A stretch of 64,000 nt of DNA from NCBI RefSeq assembly GCF_900102925.1, contig NZ_FNKI01000002.1, forward strand, positions 1,116,001 through 1,180,000, given 5' to 3'. A model generated the notes under the pieces. The model was not told where the DNA came from. It did not search any database and saw nothing but the letters and a program-made list of their open reading frames with translations. Shown piece by piece: positions 24,634 to 34,190 of the stretch. The stretch's first letter is position 1; every line of letters starts with the position of its first letter. The position numbers and the translations under genes were made by a program. The DNA is from Flagellimonas zhangzhouensis. GTDB taxonomy: Bacteria; Bacteroidota; Bacteroidia; Flavobacteriales; Flavobacteriaceae.

Positions 24634-25566
24634 TTATAGTTTAAGGATTTTATTCGTGTCTGTGTTGTATAGGAAGTTATACTTTAAAGAACCCCCTAAA
24701 TATGCTTGATTATCACGTATTTGAGAATAGTAATTTGCTTCTTGCTGTAACACTTCCATCCCTTGTTTGGTCAATTTAACAGGGTTGAAGGACTTGAATA
24801 AAGGTCTAATGGATGAGATTATGCGTTCGTATTGTGAATCCCCGAAACCATAGAAACCTTGATTGGTGATCAATTCTCCCATTAATTCCTTTTTGGATTT
24901 TGGTTTTTTCTCCAAGGCCATTTCCAAAACGTGGTTTTCCAGTTCATTCAAACCATTTTTAATGGTTGGGAAGCGTTTTAGATGGGTTTTTAGGGCGTCA
25001 GACAAATATTCAAACTGAAAATCGTTGTTCGCTATCTGATTTTCCAAACGAATAGGGTTATCGCTACAATACAGTTGCCAAATATAATCGGCATATTCAA
25101 TATCATCTTGAGATAGTACTGTTTTATTTTTGTAAAGCTCAAGAAGTTTTTCATCGCTCAATTCGTTAAGACCGTACATTTTATCGGACTCATCCTCTTT
25201 GCCGCTGCAAACCAATGATATTTCGGCATGTCTACGGTGAGTTTTCAACCAACTTATTACAGCCAACATGTTTATTTGGCAGAAAAGGTCATACTCAAAC
25301 CAAAGAACAATCTGGTCTTCTTGTTTGTGGTTACAAAGTGAGCGGTATTCTTTTAGTGTTTTTTCTACAAACCAAGATTTGGAAACTTTGTAGTTTTTGT
25401 TAAGGAATTCGAACCTGGTTTTCCAGAAGGATTCGCTTCCAACATTGCACAGAGTCTTTCCTTCGCAGAGCATTTCTCTCCACGTGATCACATCTCCTTT
25501 TAGGTCCAATGCCTGAAGTTTAGATGTGAAATTGTCTCCGTTGGTAATGTGCAACAGTGAGTTCAT
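24634..25566 (-). CDS. DUF1835 domain protein
   Basis: 310 aa, no signal peptide. The N-terminal HITNGDNFTSKLQALDLKGD, VITWREMLCEGKTLCNVGSE and QIVLWFEYDLFCQINMLAVI are the hallmark of DUF1835, a family of unknown function found across bacteria. The C-terminal half is helical (FEYLSDALKTHLKRFPTIKN) with a winged-helix-like end (MEVLQQEANYYSQIRDN). It is the first gene of a minus-strand group with uridine phosphorylase and the orphan binding protein. Confidence 0.82.
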   Translation of the reverse strand: MNSLLHITNGDNFTSKLQALDLKGDVITWREMLCEGKTLCNVGSESFWKTRFEFLNKNYKVSKSWFVEKTLKEYRSLCNHKQEDQIVLWFEYDLFCQINMLAVISWLKTHRRHAEISLVCSGKEDESDKMYGLNELSDEKLLELYKNKTVLSQDDIEYADYIWQLYCSDNPIRLENQIANNDFQFEYLSDALKTHLKRFPTIKNGLNELENHVLEMALEKKPKSKKELMGELITNQGFYGFGDSQYERIISSIRPLFKSFNPVKLTKQGMEVLQQEANYYSQIRDNQAYLGGSLKYNFLYNTDTNKILKL

Positions 25567-25709
25567 TTTCAGTTGGGTTTTCGTTGGTTAGGAAATTAAA
25601 AGTAAGATTTATAGCAGGAACACAAAAATATTTTCACAAAACATTGGGGTGAAGTGCAATTTTTTAACATGTGAAAAAATGCCTGTTCAATTTTTAAGAA
25701 TTCCCCAAA

Positions 25710-26042
25710 TTATCCTCCTACGCGTTTTACTTTAAAACCGTTTTCTTTTAAAAAATTCATGATCTTGTCACGGTAATCCCCTTGGATTACGATGGTCTCC
25801 TTTTTAAAGCTCCCACCAACACCCAAAAGGGTTTTTATATCCTTGGCGAGTATCTTAAAATCACTATCGGCTCCATTGTACCCTTCTAAGATGGTAACTG
25901 GCTTGCCCTTGCGTTTTTCGTATTTGCAAATTATAGGGTCGTCTTGCAGCCAATATTTTGGTTCGGTATTATTTTCCTCTCCAGTGTCTTCTGGGACATG
26001 GTCGGGAAACAGGTTTTTAAGTTGATCTGATAAATCCATCAA
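25710..26042 (-). CDS. SUI1/YciH family translation factor
   Basis: 110 aa. The C-terminal 65 residues are the SUI1/eIF1 domain: KRKGKPVTILEGYNGADSDF, KTLLGVGGSFKKETIVIQGD and DKIMNFLKENGFKVKRVGG. The family is related to eukaryotic eIF1 and affects start-codon fidelity; the bacterial role is not essential. It begins exactly after the stop of the 2OG oxygenase gene (stop ends at 26043, start at 26042), so translation is likely coupled. Confidence 0.9.
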   Translation of the reverse strand: MMDLSDQLKNLFPDHVPEDTGEENNTEPKYWLQDDPIICKYEKRKGKPVTILEGYNGADSDFKILAKDIKTLLGVGGSFKKETIVIQGDYRDKIMNFLKENGFKVKRVGG

Positions 26043-26993
26043 TTACTTTTTTACCAGACCTAATTCTATCAGGCGTTCATGCAAATATTCGCCTGCTGTA
26101 ATGTCTTCAAATTCCTTCGGATGCTCTTGGTCGATACAATTTTCCAAACAATTCAATGGCATATCGCTCACAGGGTGCATGAAAAATGGAATGGAATATC
26201 GTGAAGTGCCCCAAAGTTCCCTTGGTGGGTTCACTACTTGGTGGATGGTCGATTTCAATTTATTGTTGGAAAGTCGTGAGAGCATATCCCCAACATTGAT
26301 CATCAATTGGTCGGGTTTTGCAATGGCGTCCACCCAATTGCCTTCATGATCTTTAACTTGAAGGCCTTTTCCATGGGCGCCCATCAACAAAGTAATTAAG
26401 TTGATGTCTCCATGAGCCGCAGCACGCACTGCATTTTTAGGTTCTTCAGTAATGGGAGGGTAGTGTATGGGTCTTAAAATGGAATTTCCATTTTTAATAT
26501 AATCGTCAAAATAGGTTTCTTCAAGTCCTAAGTGCAAAGCCAAGGCGCGCAACACATATTTAGCTGTCTTTTCGAGCATTTTATAGGTTTCTTTACCTGT
26601 GTTGTTGAATCCAGATAATTCTTTTACTTCAACATTATCAGGATATTCGGCTTCAAGTTTCGGATTGTCTTCAACGTATTGGCCAAAATGCCAAAATTCC
26701 TTCAGGTCACCTTCCTTTTTACCTTTCGCATGCTCTTTTCCAAAAGAAGTATAACCTCGTTGTCCTCCAATCCCTTCAATTTCATAGCTATCCTTAACAT
26801 CTTGGGGCAATTCAAAAAACTTTTTGATTTCTGCATAGAGGTTGTCCACCAATTCATCGGATAAAAAATGTCCGCTTAAGGCGACAAAGCCGATATCTTC
26901 GAAAGCAGCACCAATTTCTTTGACAAATTTTTCTTTTCTAGCGGCATCGCCTGAAACAAAATCCTCAAGGTTTACACTAGGTATAGCACTCAT
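26043..26993 (-). CDS. 2-oxoglutarate/Fe(II)-dependent oxygenase (isopenicillin N synthase family)
   Basis: 316 aa. N-terminal DIOX_N-like part (SAIPSVNLEDFVSGDAARKE) and a C-terminal jelly-roll with iron ligands in AAHGDINLITLLMGAHGKGL (His and Asp) and LKSTIHQVVNPPRELW (His). The R-Y-S-I-P-F-F segment supplies the 2-oxoglutarate-binding arginine and serine. It would hydroxylate or otherwise oxidise an unknown substrate in the cytoplasm. It is paired with the SUI1-type factor downstream with no gap. A -7 element lies upstream. Confidence 0.88.
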   Translation of the reverse strand: MSAIPSVNLEDFVSGDAARKEKFVKEIGAAFEDIGFVALSGHFLSDELVDNLYAEIKKFFELPQDVKDSYEIEGIGGQRGYTSFGKEHAKGKKEGDLKEFWHFGQYVEDNPKLEAEYPDNVEVKELSGFNNTGKETYKMLEKTAKYVLRALALHLGLEETYFDDYIKNGNSILRPIHYPPITEEPKNAVRAAAHGDINLITLLMGAHGKGLQVKDHEGNWVDAIAKPDQLMINVGDMLSRLSNNKLKSTIHQVVNPPRELWGTSRYSIPFFMHPVSDMPLNCLENCIDQEHPKEFEDITAGEYLHERLIELGLVKK

Positions 26994-27015
26994 ATCATCG
27001 TTTTTGGAATAAAAT

Positions 27016-27023
27016 CAAAAATA
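27016..27023 (-). promoter_or_regulatory. -7 element for the 2OG oxygenase/SUI1 unit
   Basis: CAAAAATA on the plus strand reads TATTTTTG on the minus strand, fitting TAnnTTTG, about 23 nt before the start codon at 26993. Confidence 0.45.
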
Positions 27024-27103
27024 CGGAATAATGGGCAACCTGAATTATATTTTGGTCTTTTTGATGGGCTTTTTACTACTTTTAGCTGACATAATTTTAT
27101 GGA

Positions 27104-29083
27104 ATGCGGTATCATACAGGTGACCTGGACAATCAAAATTTAATAGATCTTTATTTGGGAATGCTCAAACCCAGAATGATAGAGGAGAAGATGTTGATTT
27201 TGCTTCGTCAAGGCAAGATTTCGAAGTGGTTTAGTGGCATAGGCCAAGAGGCAATTTCCGTAGGTGTGACCATGGCTTTGAAGGAAACCGAATATGTATT
27301 GCCCATGCACCGAAACTTGGGAGTCTTTACTTCCAGAAAAATTCCTTTGAATCGCCTTTTTGCGCAATGGCAAGGAAAACTAAGTGGATTTACGCAAGGA
27401 AGGGACCGTAGTTTTCATTTTGGGACCCAGGAATATAAAATCATCGGTATGATTTCCCATTTGGGCCCGCAATTGGGTGTGGCAGATGGTATTGCTTTGG
27501 CCGATATGCTCCGAAGAAAAAGAAAAATAACTGCAGTTTTTACAGGAGAGGGGGCAACTAGTGAGGGAGACTTTCATGAGGCTTTGAACATTGCATCGGT
27601 TTGGAATTTGCCAGTCCTTTTTTGTATTGAAAACAATGGGTATGGACTTTCTACCCCAACCAATGAACAATATAATTGTGAACATTTGGCCGATCGCGCA
27701 AAAGGATATGGCATCGAATCTCGAATTATTGACGGCAACAACATTCTGGAAGTCTATTCCAAAGTAGATGAACTCTGCAAAGCGATTCGAAAAAGGCCAA
27801 GACCTGTACTGTTGGAGTTTAAGACTTTCCGCATGCGAGGTCATGAAGAGGCAAGCGGCACTAAATACGTTCCTGAAAAGCTGATGAAAACATGGGCTGA
27901 AAAAGACCCTATTTCCAATTACGAAGCTTTCTTGTTCAAAGAGGGTGTGTTGACGGAAGAAAGTATTGAAAAGTTCAAAACAGATATTTCCCAGGAAATC
28001 AACGATAACTTACAACTGGCATTTGATGAAGATACGGTTCATTTTAATGAAAGTAAAGAATTAAGTGAGGTATATCAAGATTCACAATATCAACAAATAG
28101 AACCCAAATCAGATTCTAAAGAAGAACTTCGATTCATTGATGCCATTTCGCAGGGATTGGAGCAATCCATGTTCAAGCATAACGAGCTCATAATAATGGG
28201 GCAAGACGTAGCAGAATATGGTGGCGTGTTCAAAATCACGGAAGGTTTTGTGCCTAAATTCGGCAAGAGTCGGGTGCGAAATACACCCATTTGTGAATCT
28301 GGAATTGTGTCCACGGCCATGGGGTTGAGCATAAATGGGATGAAGGCTGTTGTAGAGATGCAGTTTGCGGATTTTGTCAGCTCTGGATTCAATCCAATTG
28401 TGAACTATTTGGCCAAAGTACATTACCGTTGGAATGAAAAAGCCGATGTGGTGATTCGAATGCCCTGTGGTGGGGGAGTTGGTGCTGGACCCTTCCATTC
28501 CCAGACCAACGAGGCCTGGTTTACCAAAACGCCAGGACTTAAAGTGGTGTATCCTGCATTTCCGTATGATGCCAAAGGATTGTTGAATACTGCTATCAAT
28601 GACCCAAATCCCGTTTTATTTTTTGAACATAAAGGCTTGTATCGTAGTGTAAGGGGTGAAGTACCCGCAGATTATTATACCCTGCCCTTAGGAAAAGCCA
28701 GTTTACTCAAGGAAGGCGAAGACTTAACAGTGGTCTCTTATGGGGCAGGAGTGCATTGGGCCTTGGAAATTTTAGAAAAACATCCAGAAATTCAGCCAGA
28801 TGTATTAGATTTACGTTCACTTCAACCTCTGGACTCCGATGCAATTTTTGCATCCGTAAAAAAGACAGGGAAACTCATTATTTTACAAGAAGACACCCTG
28901 TTTGGTGGCATAGCCAGTGATATTTCGGCAATGGTTATGGAAGAATGTTTCCAGTATTTGGATGCTCCCGTAAAACGGGTAGGTAGCTTGGAAACTCCTG
29001 TTCCATTTGCTAAATCATTGGAAAACGAATATTTACCTCAAAAAAGATTTGAAATGGCACTTGTGGAACTGTATGAATATTAA
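27104..29083 (+). CDS. Fused alpha/beta E1 subunit of a branched-chain 2-oxoacid dehydrogenase
   Basis: 659 aa, alpha and beta E1 chains in one protein. The alpha half (1-~330) has GQEAISVGVTMAL, MHRNLGVFTSRKIPLNRLFA and the thiamine-diphosphate motif GEGATSEGDFHEALNIASVW ... ENNGYGLS. The beta half (~345-659) starts at LRFIDAISQGLEQSMFKHNE and has GQDVAEYGGVFKITEGFVPK and GGGVGAGPFHSQTNEAWFTK. It decarboxylates branched-chain 2-oxoacids and passes the acyl group to lipoyl E2, feeding branched fatty acid synthesis or catabolism. Fused E1 proteins of this length are usual in flavobacteria. E2 and E3 are not in the window. Confidence 0.92.
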   Translation: MRYHTGDLDNQNLIDLYLGMLKPRMIEEKMLILLRQGKISKWFSGIGQEAISVGVTMALKETEYVLPMHRNLGVFTSRKIPLNRLFAQWQGKLSGFTQGRDRSFHFGTQEYKIIGMISHLGPQLGVADGIALADMLRRKRKITAVFTGEGATSEGDFHEALNIASVWNLPVLFCIENNGYGLSTPTNEQYNCEHLADRAKGYGIESRIIDGNNILEVYSKVDELCKAIRKRPRPVLLEFKTFRMRGHEEASGTKYVPEKLMKTWAEKDPISNYEAFLFKEGVLTEESIEKFKTDISQEINDNLQLAFDEDTVHFNESKELSEVYQDSQYQQIEPKSDSKEELRFIDAISQGLEQSMFKHNELIIMGQDVAEYGGVFKITEGFVPKFGKSRVRNTPICESGIVSTAMGLSINGMKAVVEMQFADFVSSGFNPIVNYLAKVHYRWNEKADVVIRMPCGGGVGAGPFHSQTNEAWFTKTPGLKVVYPAFPYDAKGLLNTAINDPNPVLFFEHKGLYRSVRGEVPADYYTLPLGKASLLKEGEDLTVVSYGAGVHWALEILEKHPEIQPDVLDLRSLQPLDSDAIFASVKKTGKLIILQEDTLFGGIASDISAMVMEECFQYLDAPVKRVGSLETPVPFAKSLENEYLPQKRFEMALVELYEY

Positions 29084-29164
29084 TTTTTTAACACTTTCAC
29101 ATACCTTTAACAACTAAAAAAGCGACCCAAATCGTATATTTTATTGAACATTAACTTAATTCTT

Positions 29165-29650
29165 ATGATCAAGAAACCATTATTTTTATTGGCATTGATG
29201 GGTATTTTAATCTCATCGTGCACGGTATCAAAGTCTGCGCGCACGCAGCAAAACCTATTTAGCGGAACTTGGAATTTAGACGACGTATATTACGAAAATG
29301 CATCTGGCAACTTCAAATCTGTCATCTTTAACGATGCAGAAGACATTTGTTTTGAAGACAGCGAGTGGTTCTTTCGTGACAACAACAGTACAGGTCGTTA
29401 TACCATAGGTCAAAGTTCACTTTGCCAAGGTGGTGACCGTTTTTTCAGATGGTCGGTTGTAGAACCTTCCGAAAACTACCAAAGCCAACTTCAGTTTAAG
29501 TTTATCGATGAAAATCGAAAAGACATTTCTGGAGGGTACGGTTACCGATTGAATATTGTGAACCTTACCGAACAAAACATGACCCTAAAATCCAACGTAA
29601 CTGCCGATGGTCAACCCGTAACCATCGTTTACAAATTCTCAAAAAAATAA
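29165..29650 (+). CDS. Lipocalin-like lipoprotein
   Basis: 161 aa from the ATG at 29165; the earlier start at 29144 puts seven extra residues before a normal lipoprotein signal (MIKKPLFLLALMGILISSC). After the lipobox, the mature part is a small beta-barrel: LFSGTWNLDDVYYENASGNF, FEDSEWFFRDNNSTGRYTIG, DRFFRWSVVEPSENYQSQLQ, typical of flavobacterial lipocalin-family proteins. It stands 7 nt before the OmpA-like lipoprotein gene, so the two probably form an envelope operon. Ligand unknown. Confidence 0.78.
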   Translation: MIKKPLFLLALMGILISSCTVSKSARTQQNLFSGTWNLDDVYYENASGNFKSVIFNDAEDICFEDSEWFFRDNNSTGRYTIGQSSLCQGGDRFFRWSVVEPSENYQSQLQFKFIDENRKDISGGYGYRLNIVNLTEQNMTLKSNVTADGQPVTIVYKFSKK

Positions 29651-29656
29651 AATTTC

Positions 29657-30352
29657 ATGAAAAATCTAATAGTTAAAAGCATGGCCTCACTAATGGCCAT
29701 AAGTTTAATATTGAGTTGTGACGCTGTAAAAAATGCAAACAACGCCCAAAAAGGTGGTGCTATCGGAGCAGGTAGTGGTGCTGTTATTGGTGGCATCATT
29801 GGTAATAATGTAGGTGATGGAAACAATACCGCCCTTGGTGCTATTATCGGAGCTGTTGTTGGTGGTGCTGCTGGTGGTTATATTGGTAGTAGAATGGACC
29901 GTCAAGCTGAGCAAATCGAACAAGAAATCCCAGGAGCCGAGGTTCAACGTGTAGGAGAAGGGATCAATGTTACCTTTAGCGGAGAAAACGGTGTTTATTT
30001 CGATACCAACAAATCCGATATCAAAGGAACTTCTGCTACCACATTGGATAAATTGGCTGGTATCTTTAAAGAATACCCAAAGAGTAATATTTTAGTGGAA
30101 GGACACACCGATAGTGATGGTGCTGCCGAATACAATATGGGTCTATCCCAACGTCGTGCCCAATCCGTAACCAGTTATTTGGTTGGTAAAGGTATTTCCA
30201 GCGGAAGATTTACCACCAAGTGGTATGGAGAGGAACAACCTAAAGCTAGTAATGAAACTGCCGAAGGAAAATCCCAAAACCGTAGAGTGGAGTTGGCCAT
30301 TATTGCCAGTGAGGAATTGAAACAAGAAGCCTACGAAGAGACTAAAAACTAA
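29657..30352 (+). CDS. OmpA-family lipoprotein with glycine-zipper segment
   Basis: 231 aa. Lipoprotein signal ending LILSCDAVKN. Residues ~33-75 are a glycine-zipper membrane-like segment (GGAIGAGSGAVIGGIIGNNV, GAIIGAVVGGAAGGYIGSRM). The C-terminal OmpA domain (NGVYFDTNKSDIKGTSATTL, VEGHTDSDGAAEYNMGLSQR, NRRVELAI) binds peptidoglycan. It anchors the outer membrane to the wall. It is followed by a strong terminator and shares an operon with the lipocalin-like gene. Confidence 0.92.
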   Translation: MKNLIVKSMASLMAISLILSCDAVKNANNAQKGGAIGAGSGAVIGGIIGNNVGDGNNTALGAIIGAVVGGAAGGYIGSRMDRQAEQIEQEIPGAEVQRVGEGINVTFSGENGVYFDTNKSDIKGTSATTLDKLAGIFKEYPKSNILVEGHTDSDGAAEYNMGLSQRRAQSVTSYLVGKGISSGRFTTKWYGEEQPKASNETAEGKSQNRRVELAIIASEELKQEAYEETKN

Positions 30353-30374
30353 AAAACATATACAGTTTTAAATC

Positions 30375-30400
30375 AAGCCCGATTAGATCGGGCTTTTTTT
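30375..30400 (+). terminator. Rho-independent terminator of the lipocalin/ompA operon
   Basis: AAGCCCGAT-TAG-ATCGGGCTT, a 9-bp perfect stem, followed by T's to 30400. Confidence 0.92.
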
Positions 30401-30511
30401 ATGTCTTAAATTTTGATAAACAGAATATTAAATCATGTTAAACGGTTGAATAATCTCATATTTATGGTTAACTTTAAGAAGTTCAATGTATTAAAACCCA
30501 TAAAAATCACC

Positions 30512-30874
30512 ATGAGCAACGCTATTCCCAACAATACGGCAAGAGAGCAAGAGCTGCTGGTTAGGGTGCAACGCAATTATACATTGGTGGAAAGATTGTT
30601 CGAGAAATTGAAATCATACAAATACGAACCCAAATGTCCACTCGGTTTTGAAAAGTTGTATGAGCTCAAAAGAAATTTCAGACTGTTTGAGAATAATCAA
30701 TCAAAGATTATTCATCTTTTCGAAGAGGACGAACATGGTATCACTTCATTAAGTGAAAAAGAAATTCAAAAACATTTGGAGCGATTTAAGCAATTGGAAA
30801 ATGAGTACACTTCCTATATTATTGAAATGTGTGGTCGTTCCAAAACCGAAGCCTTGAACAATTTGTACCAATAA
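30512..30874 (+). CDS. Small helical cytoplasmic protein, unknown function
   Basis: 120 aa from the ATG at 30512 (MSNAIPNNTAREQELLVRVQ). An upstream ATG at 30413 would add 33 residues with no helical pattern and would start almost inside the terminator tail, so the shorter form is chosen. It is all helix: LVERLFEKLKSYKYEPKCPL, LYELKRNFRLFENNQSKIIH, KEIQKHLERFKQLENEY. No membrane segment or known motif. It may be a stand-alone coiled-coil protein. The family is not recognised. Confidence 0.6.
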   Translation: MSNAIPNNTAREQELLVRVQRNYTLVERLFEKLKSYKYEPKCPLGFEKLYELKRNFRLFENNQSKIIHLFEEDEHGITSLSEKEIQKHLERFKQLENEYTSYIIEMCGRSKTEALNNLYQ

Positions 30875-30895
30875 AGTTGTAAAAAGTTCCCTTTT

Positions 30896-30931
30896 GGATG
30901 GTTTGTACTCCTACAAACATCCGTAATATTG
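30896..30931 (+). other. Inverted repeat adjoining a possible -7 element
   Basis: GGAT-G-GTTTGTA-CTCC-TACAAAC-ATCC (30896-30922) is an 11-bp stem with one bulged G, directly followed by TAATATTG (30924-30931), one base from TAnnTTTG. It could be an operator for the transporter gene or a terminator without a T-tract. Confidence 0.4.
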
Positions 30932-30956
30932 CATGGACTTTAAACTAGTCTTTGCA

Positions 30957-31874
30957 ATGGCGAAATCCTCTAATTCAGCTTTGGTCATTCTGGCTTTTTT
31001 TGCCATTTACGTCATATGGGGTTCTACCTATCTGATGAACAAGATTGCGGTCACCGAATTGGACCCCTTTATGCTGGCCTCCATTCGTTTTATCACTGCA
31101 GGACTTTTGATTTTTGCTTTGGCCAAGATCATGAAGATTCCATTGACTATTACCAAAAAACAACTTTGGAACACTATCATCGCTGGAATTCTTTTTCTAA
31201 GTTTTGGAAATGGGGTAGTGGTGTGGGCCTTGCGCTATGTGGATAGTGGTTTTGCTGCTTTGGAGATATCTGCCCAACCCCTTATTGTGTTATTGATGAT
31301 GCGCATTTTACAAGGGAAGAAGATTCAACCCATGTCCGTCATTGGTGTTGCATTGGGCATCATTGGGATTTATCTTCTCGTTTCCCAGAAACAGATTATT
31401 GCACAAGAAGGCTCCGTTTTGGGTATGGTAATGATTTTCTTCTGTTTGATCAGCTGGGCCTACGGAAGTCTTTTTGTTTCTAAGGCAGATTTACCCACCA
31501 ATTACTTTGTAAACACAGGCTACCAAATGTTTACAGGTGGCATTATTTTAGCATTCATGAGTTTTGGTTTTGGAGAAACATGGTCTTTGCCCACTACATG
31601 GAGTGGGGAGGTACAATTTTCCATGCTGCTCCTAGTGGTTTTTGGAAGTATAGTGGCTTTTACTTCCTTCAACTTTCTTTTAAAAACCGTCTCGCCTGAA
31701 AAAGTAGCTACCTCAACCTATGTCAATCCAATCGTAGCATTGATTTTAGGATGGTATTTTCTGGATGAACAAATCACAATGCAATCTATTTTTGCGGCTA
31801 TAATTTTGTTGACAGGGGTTTACTTTATCAACACCAAAAAGACCTTGGCCATTTTTGAAAGGTTTAAAAGGTAA
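30957..31874 (+). CDS. EamA (DMT) family transporter
   Basis: 305 aa from the ATG at 30957. An ATG at 30933 lies 1 nt after a possible -7 element and is less likely to be used. Ten membrane helices in two EamA repeats: the first opens ALVILAFFAIYVIWGSTYLM-NK with the conserved W-G-S, and the second ALGIIGIYLL ... SWAYGSLFVSKADLPTNYFV. P-E-K-V-A-T-S-T-Y-V-N-P-I-V-A-L near the end is the second-repeat signature. Inner-membrane metabolite exporter; substrate unknown. It is convergent with the DUF5916 gene (7 nt). Confidence 0.88.
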   Translation: MAKSSNSALVILAFFAIYVIWGSTYLMNKIAVTELDPFMLASIRFITAGLLIFALAKIMKIPLTITKKQLWNTIIAGILFLSFGNGVVVWALRYVDSGFAALEISAQPLIVLLMMRILQGKKIQPMSVIGVALGIIGIYLLVSQKQIIAQEGSVLGMVMIFFCLISWAYGSLFVSKADLPTNYFVNTGYQMFTGGIILAFMSFGFGETWSLPTTWSGEVQFSMLLLVVFGSIVAFTSFNFLLKTVSPEKVATSTYVNPIVALILGWYFLDEQITMQSIFAAIILLTGVYFINTKKTLAIFERFKR

Positions 31875-31880
31875 ACGCTC

Positions 31881-34097
31881 TTAACGCAATAAATCAAAAC
31901 GGTGCGTGTATTTGATAGTCAAGGTTTGATTGTTCAATGCATCTAAAACATCATCATCTTTTACTACATTAAAAACCACAAACAGTCCCGTATTTGCATT
32001 TTGGAGCCATCCAAACCTCGCATTTACCGAAGTGATGTTCGAAACATTGTTTCGTTGAATTAAACTCTGCACAAAAATTCGTGGTGTAAACGAATAAGAA
32101 AGTCGAAGACCACCAACCAAAGCGGTTAGGTCGCCAGTGTCCAATTGAATATCGCTATGGCTCATCGTCAACGAACTGTTGAATTTATCACCCACCCTAA
32201 AATTGGCAGTACCGCTGTTGGTAATTTGATGTCCGTTAAAATAACCTCCAATAATGGTTCGTGTATTAAAGGCAAGGGCATTGTTCGGATTGGTGGTGAT
32301 GACCAATTGCAATTCTTCGTTGTTGTAATAACCCACAGGAACAGTAACATCGGAAATGGTGAAATCTTCAAACACCTGTTCTGTGGTAAAATTGATTCCC
32401 GTATGAATTTCCAGTCCGCTTTTGAACACCCAATGGTTATCCACATGCAAAAAACTGGTCACCACTTCATCATCAAAGTTCCAATACCCACGATACGAAA
32501 CGTGTGGTCTAATCTCCAACAATTGCCCCGCATTTTTAAATCGATGGGTTTTAAATATCAAAGCTTCAGGTTTTCTAAAGGCGGTACGCTGCAAGAAACC
32601 CACCTCTGGATTAAAACCTTCACCTACTTCGGTATAACCTAGATTCATGCGCCAGCCGCTCCAATCGTAATTCCCCATTATTTTAAAGGCGTGGTCATTT
32701 TTTTCAATGCCAGGAGTAACACTTTTGGCCACAAACCCTGTGACTTCCGCTTTATTTCCGATGCCCCATTTGCCATCTACGGCAAAAACACGGTTGTAAT
32801 CATCTTCCAAACCACCTAATCCAGCACGGTTGATGAAGATTCCTCCAACAGAGGAACGGGTTCCTGAAACATTGTGGTTGACCCTTGCCACAGTAAAATT
32901 GTTCTTTTCAATGCCAATATCACTTACATCATCTGTGAACATGCTTAAAAAACCCACATTGGTTTGGCCAACTTTACCCGATAATCGCGCACCACCAATA
33001 ATTGGAACCAAACTACCATCATTGCTAATACCGATGCGTCTACTAAAAAATAAGTCTACTTCACCAGGGCTTCCCACACTGAATTGACCTGCATTTTCCA
33101 AGAAAAAGGCTCGCTTTTCAGGAAAAAATAGATTGAACCTATCCAAGTTTACTTGTTGATCATCTACCTCAACTTGGGCAAAATCTGTATTGTAAGTTAG
33201 GTCAAGGGTTAAACTGGGGGTTACACTATATTTTACATCCATCCCTGCATCAAAATGAGTGTCAGTTTCATTGGGATCTACCGATTTATCATTTACATAT
33301 TGCCCCAATACATAAGGAATCAACTTTAGGTTGCCTGGGTTTTTAAGGTTCAGCCCTTCCAAATTTCCAGCGAGCGATAAGCGTTTCATGTCAAAACCTA
33401 AAGGTAGAGAGGTCCAATATGCTGTTTCAGTATTCTTGCTGATGTTTCGCTGAAAGTTCAGCCCCCATGTTTTATTATCTCCAGGGGCAAAACGTAATGA
33501 TCTAAATGGAATGGCAAATTCGGCACTCCAGCCATAATCTCCCAATTGCGATTTGACTTTCCAAGTGGCATCCCAATTAATATTGGTTCCTCCGATCACC
33601 CCACCTTGTTGACGGTTGGCATTGTTATTTCCTTTTCCTTCGTTATCAATTTGTGCATCATACTCCATGCCTTGGGCATTGGTGCCAAATAAAAACCCAT
33701 TTTGACGGTCGTGGTAGGTGTCTATAATGAAAAGAAAACTGTCTTCGTCGTTCAAATCGGCATCCCTACGCGAATCGGACACCACAATATTTTTGGCATC
33801 GGTATCATAGCACACCACGGAAACATAAAAAGTCGTAGCAGTGTACGCAATTCTTACCTCGGTTTTTTCGGAAACGGGAGCCCCGTAATTGGGTCGAATC
33901 TGCAACAAATCGGTTATGGCAGGGATTGCTTGCCAAGTAGGGTCATTGATGACATCGCCATCCACTTGAAGGTCTTGTTCCAGTAACGTGGCTTGATAGG
34001 TTGGTTTGGCAATGGATGATGTTTTTTGCTGAGATTGAACAGATAAAAAGGAGCAGAGTAAAAGCCCAAACAGTAATTGGCTTAGAAATTTGTACAT
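31881..34097 (-). CDS. DUF5916 outer-membrane protein with CBM9-like N-terminal domain
   Basis: 738 aa with a signal peptide (FLSQLLFGLLLCSFLSVQS-Q). Residues ~35-230 form a carbohydrate-binding family 9-like domain (QVDGDVINDPTWQAIPAITD, SFLFIIDTYHDRQNGFLFGT, WSAEFAIPFRSLRF). The following DUF5916 part carries many amphipathic beta strands (NLKLIPYVLGQYVNDKSVDP, ERRAFF-type RAFFLENAGQFSVGSPGEVD) and ends with a strand and an aromatic-hydrophobic residue pattern, as in outer-membrane barrels. Often linked to membrane-associated proteases or glycan binding; role here not known. No close partner gene. Confidence 0.86.
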   Translation of the reverse strand: MYKFLSQLLFGLLLCSFLSVQSQQKTSSIAKPTYQATLLEQDLQVDGDVINDPTWQAIPAITDLLQIRPNYGAPVSEKTEVRIAYTATTFYVSVVCYDTDAKNIVVSDSRRDADLNDEDSFLFIIDTYHDRQNGFLFGTNAQGMEYDAQIDNEGKGNNNANRQQGGVIGGTNINWDATWKVKSQLGDYGWSAEFAIPFRSLRFAPGDNKTWGLNFQRNISKNTETAYWTSLPLGFDMKRLSLAGNLEGLNLKNPGNLKLIPYVLGQYVNDKSVDPNETDTHFDAGMDVKYSVTPSLTLDLTYNTDFAQVEVDDQQVNLDRFNLFFPEKRAFFLENAGQFSVGSPGEVDLFFSRRIGISNDGSLVPIIGGARLSGKVGQTNVGFLSMFTDDVSDIGIEKNNFTVARVNHNVSGTRSSVGGIFINRAGLGGLEDDYNRVFAVDGKWGIGNKAEVTGFVAKSVTPGIEKNDHAFKIMGNYDWSGWRMNLGYTEVGEGFNPEVGFLQRTAFRKPEALIFKTHRFKNAGQLLEIRPHVSYRGYWNFDDEVVTSFLHVDNHWVFKSGLEIHTGINFTTEQVFEDFTISDVTVPVGYYNNEELQLVITTNPNNALAFNTRTIIGGYFNGHQITNSGTANFRVGDKFNSSLTMSHSDIQLDTGDLTALVGGLRLSYSFTPRIFVQSLIQRNNVSNITSVNARFGWLQNANTGLFVVFNVVKDDDVLDALNNQTLTIKYTHRFDLLR

Positions 34098-34190
34098 AGT
34101 GGGTAGTTTAGTTGGTGTGTTAAATATAAGCTATAATCCAAAGGAATACACATGTGATTTTGTAAATTGTAAGTGATTAAACATGAGACT

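Noticed and set aside
27104-29083. Fused E1 dehydrogenase as a novel fusion
   Set aside because: Fusion of alpha and beta E1 chains in one ~660-aa protein is common in Bacteroidota.
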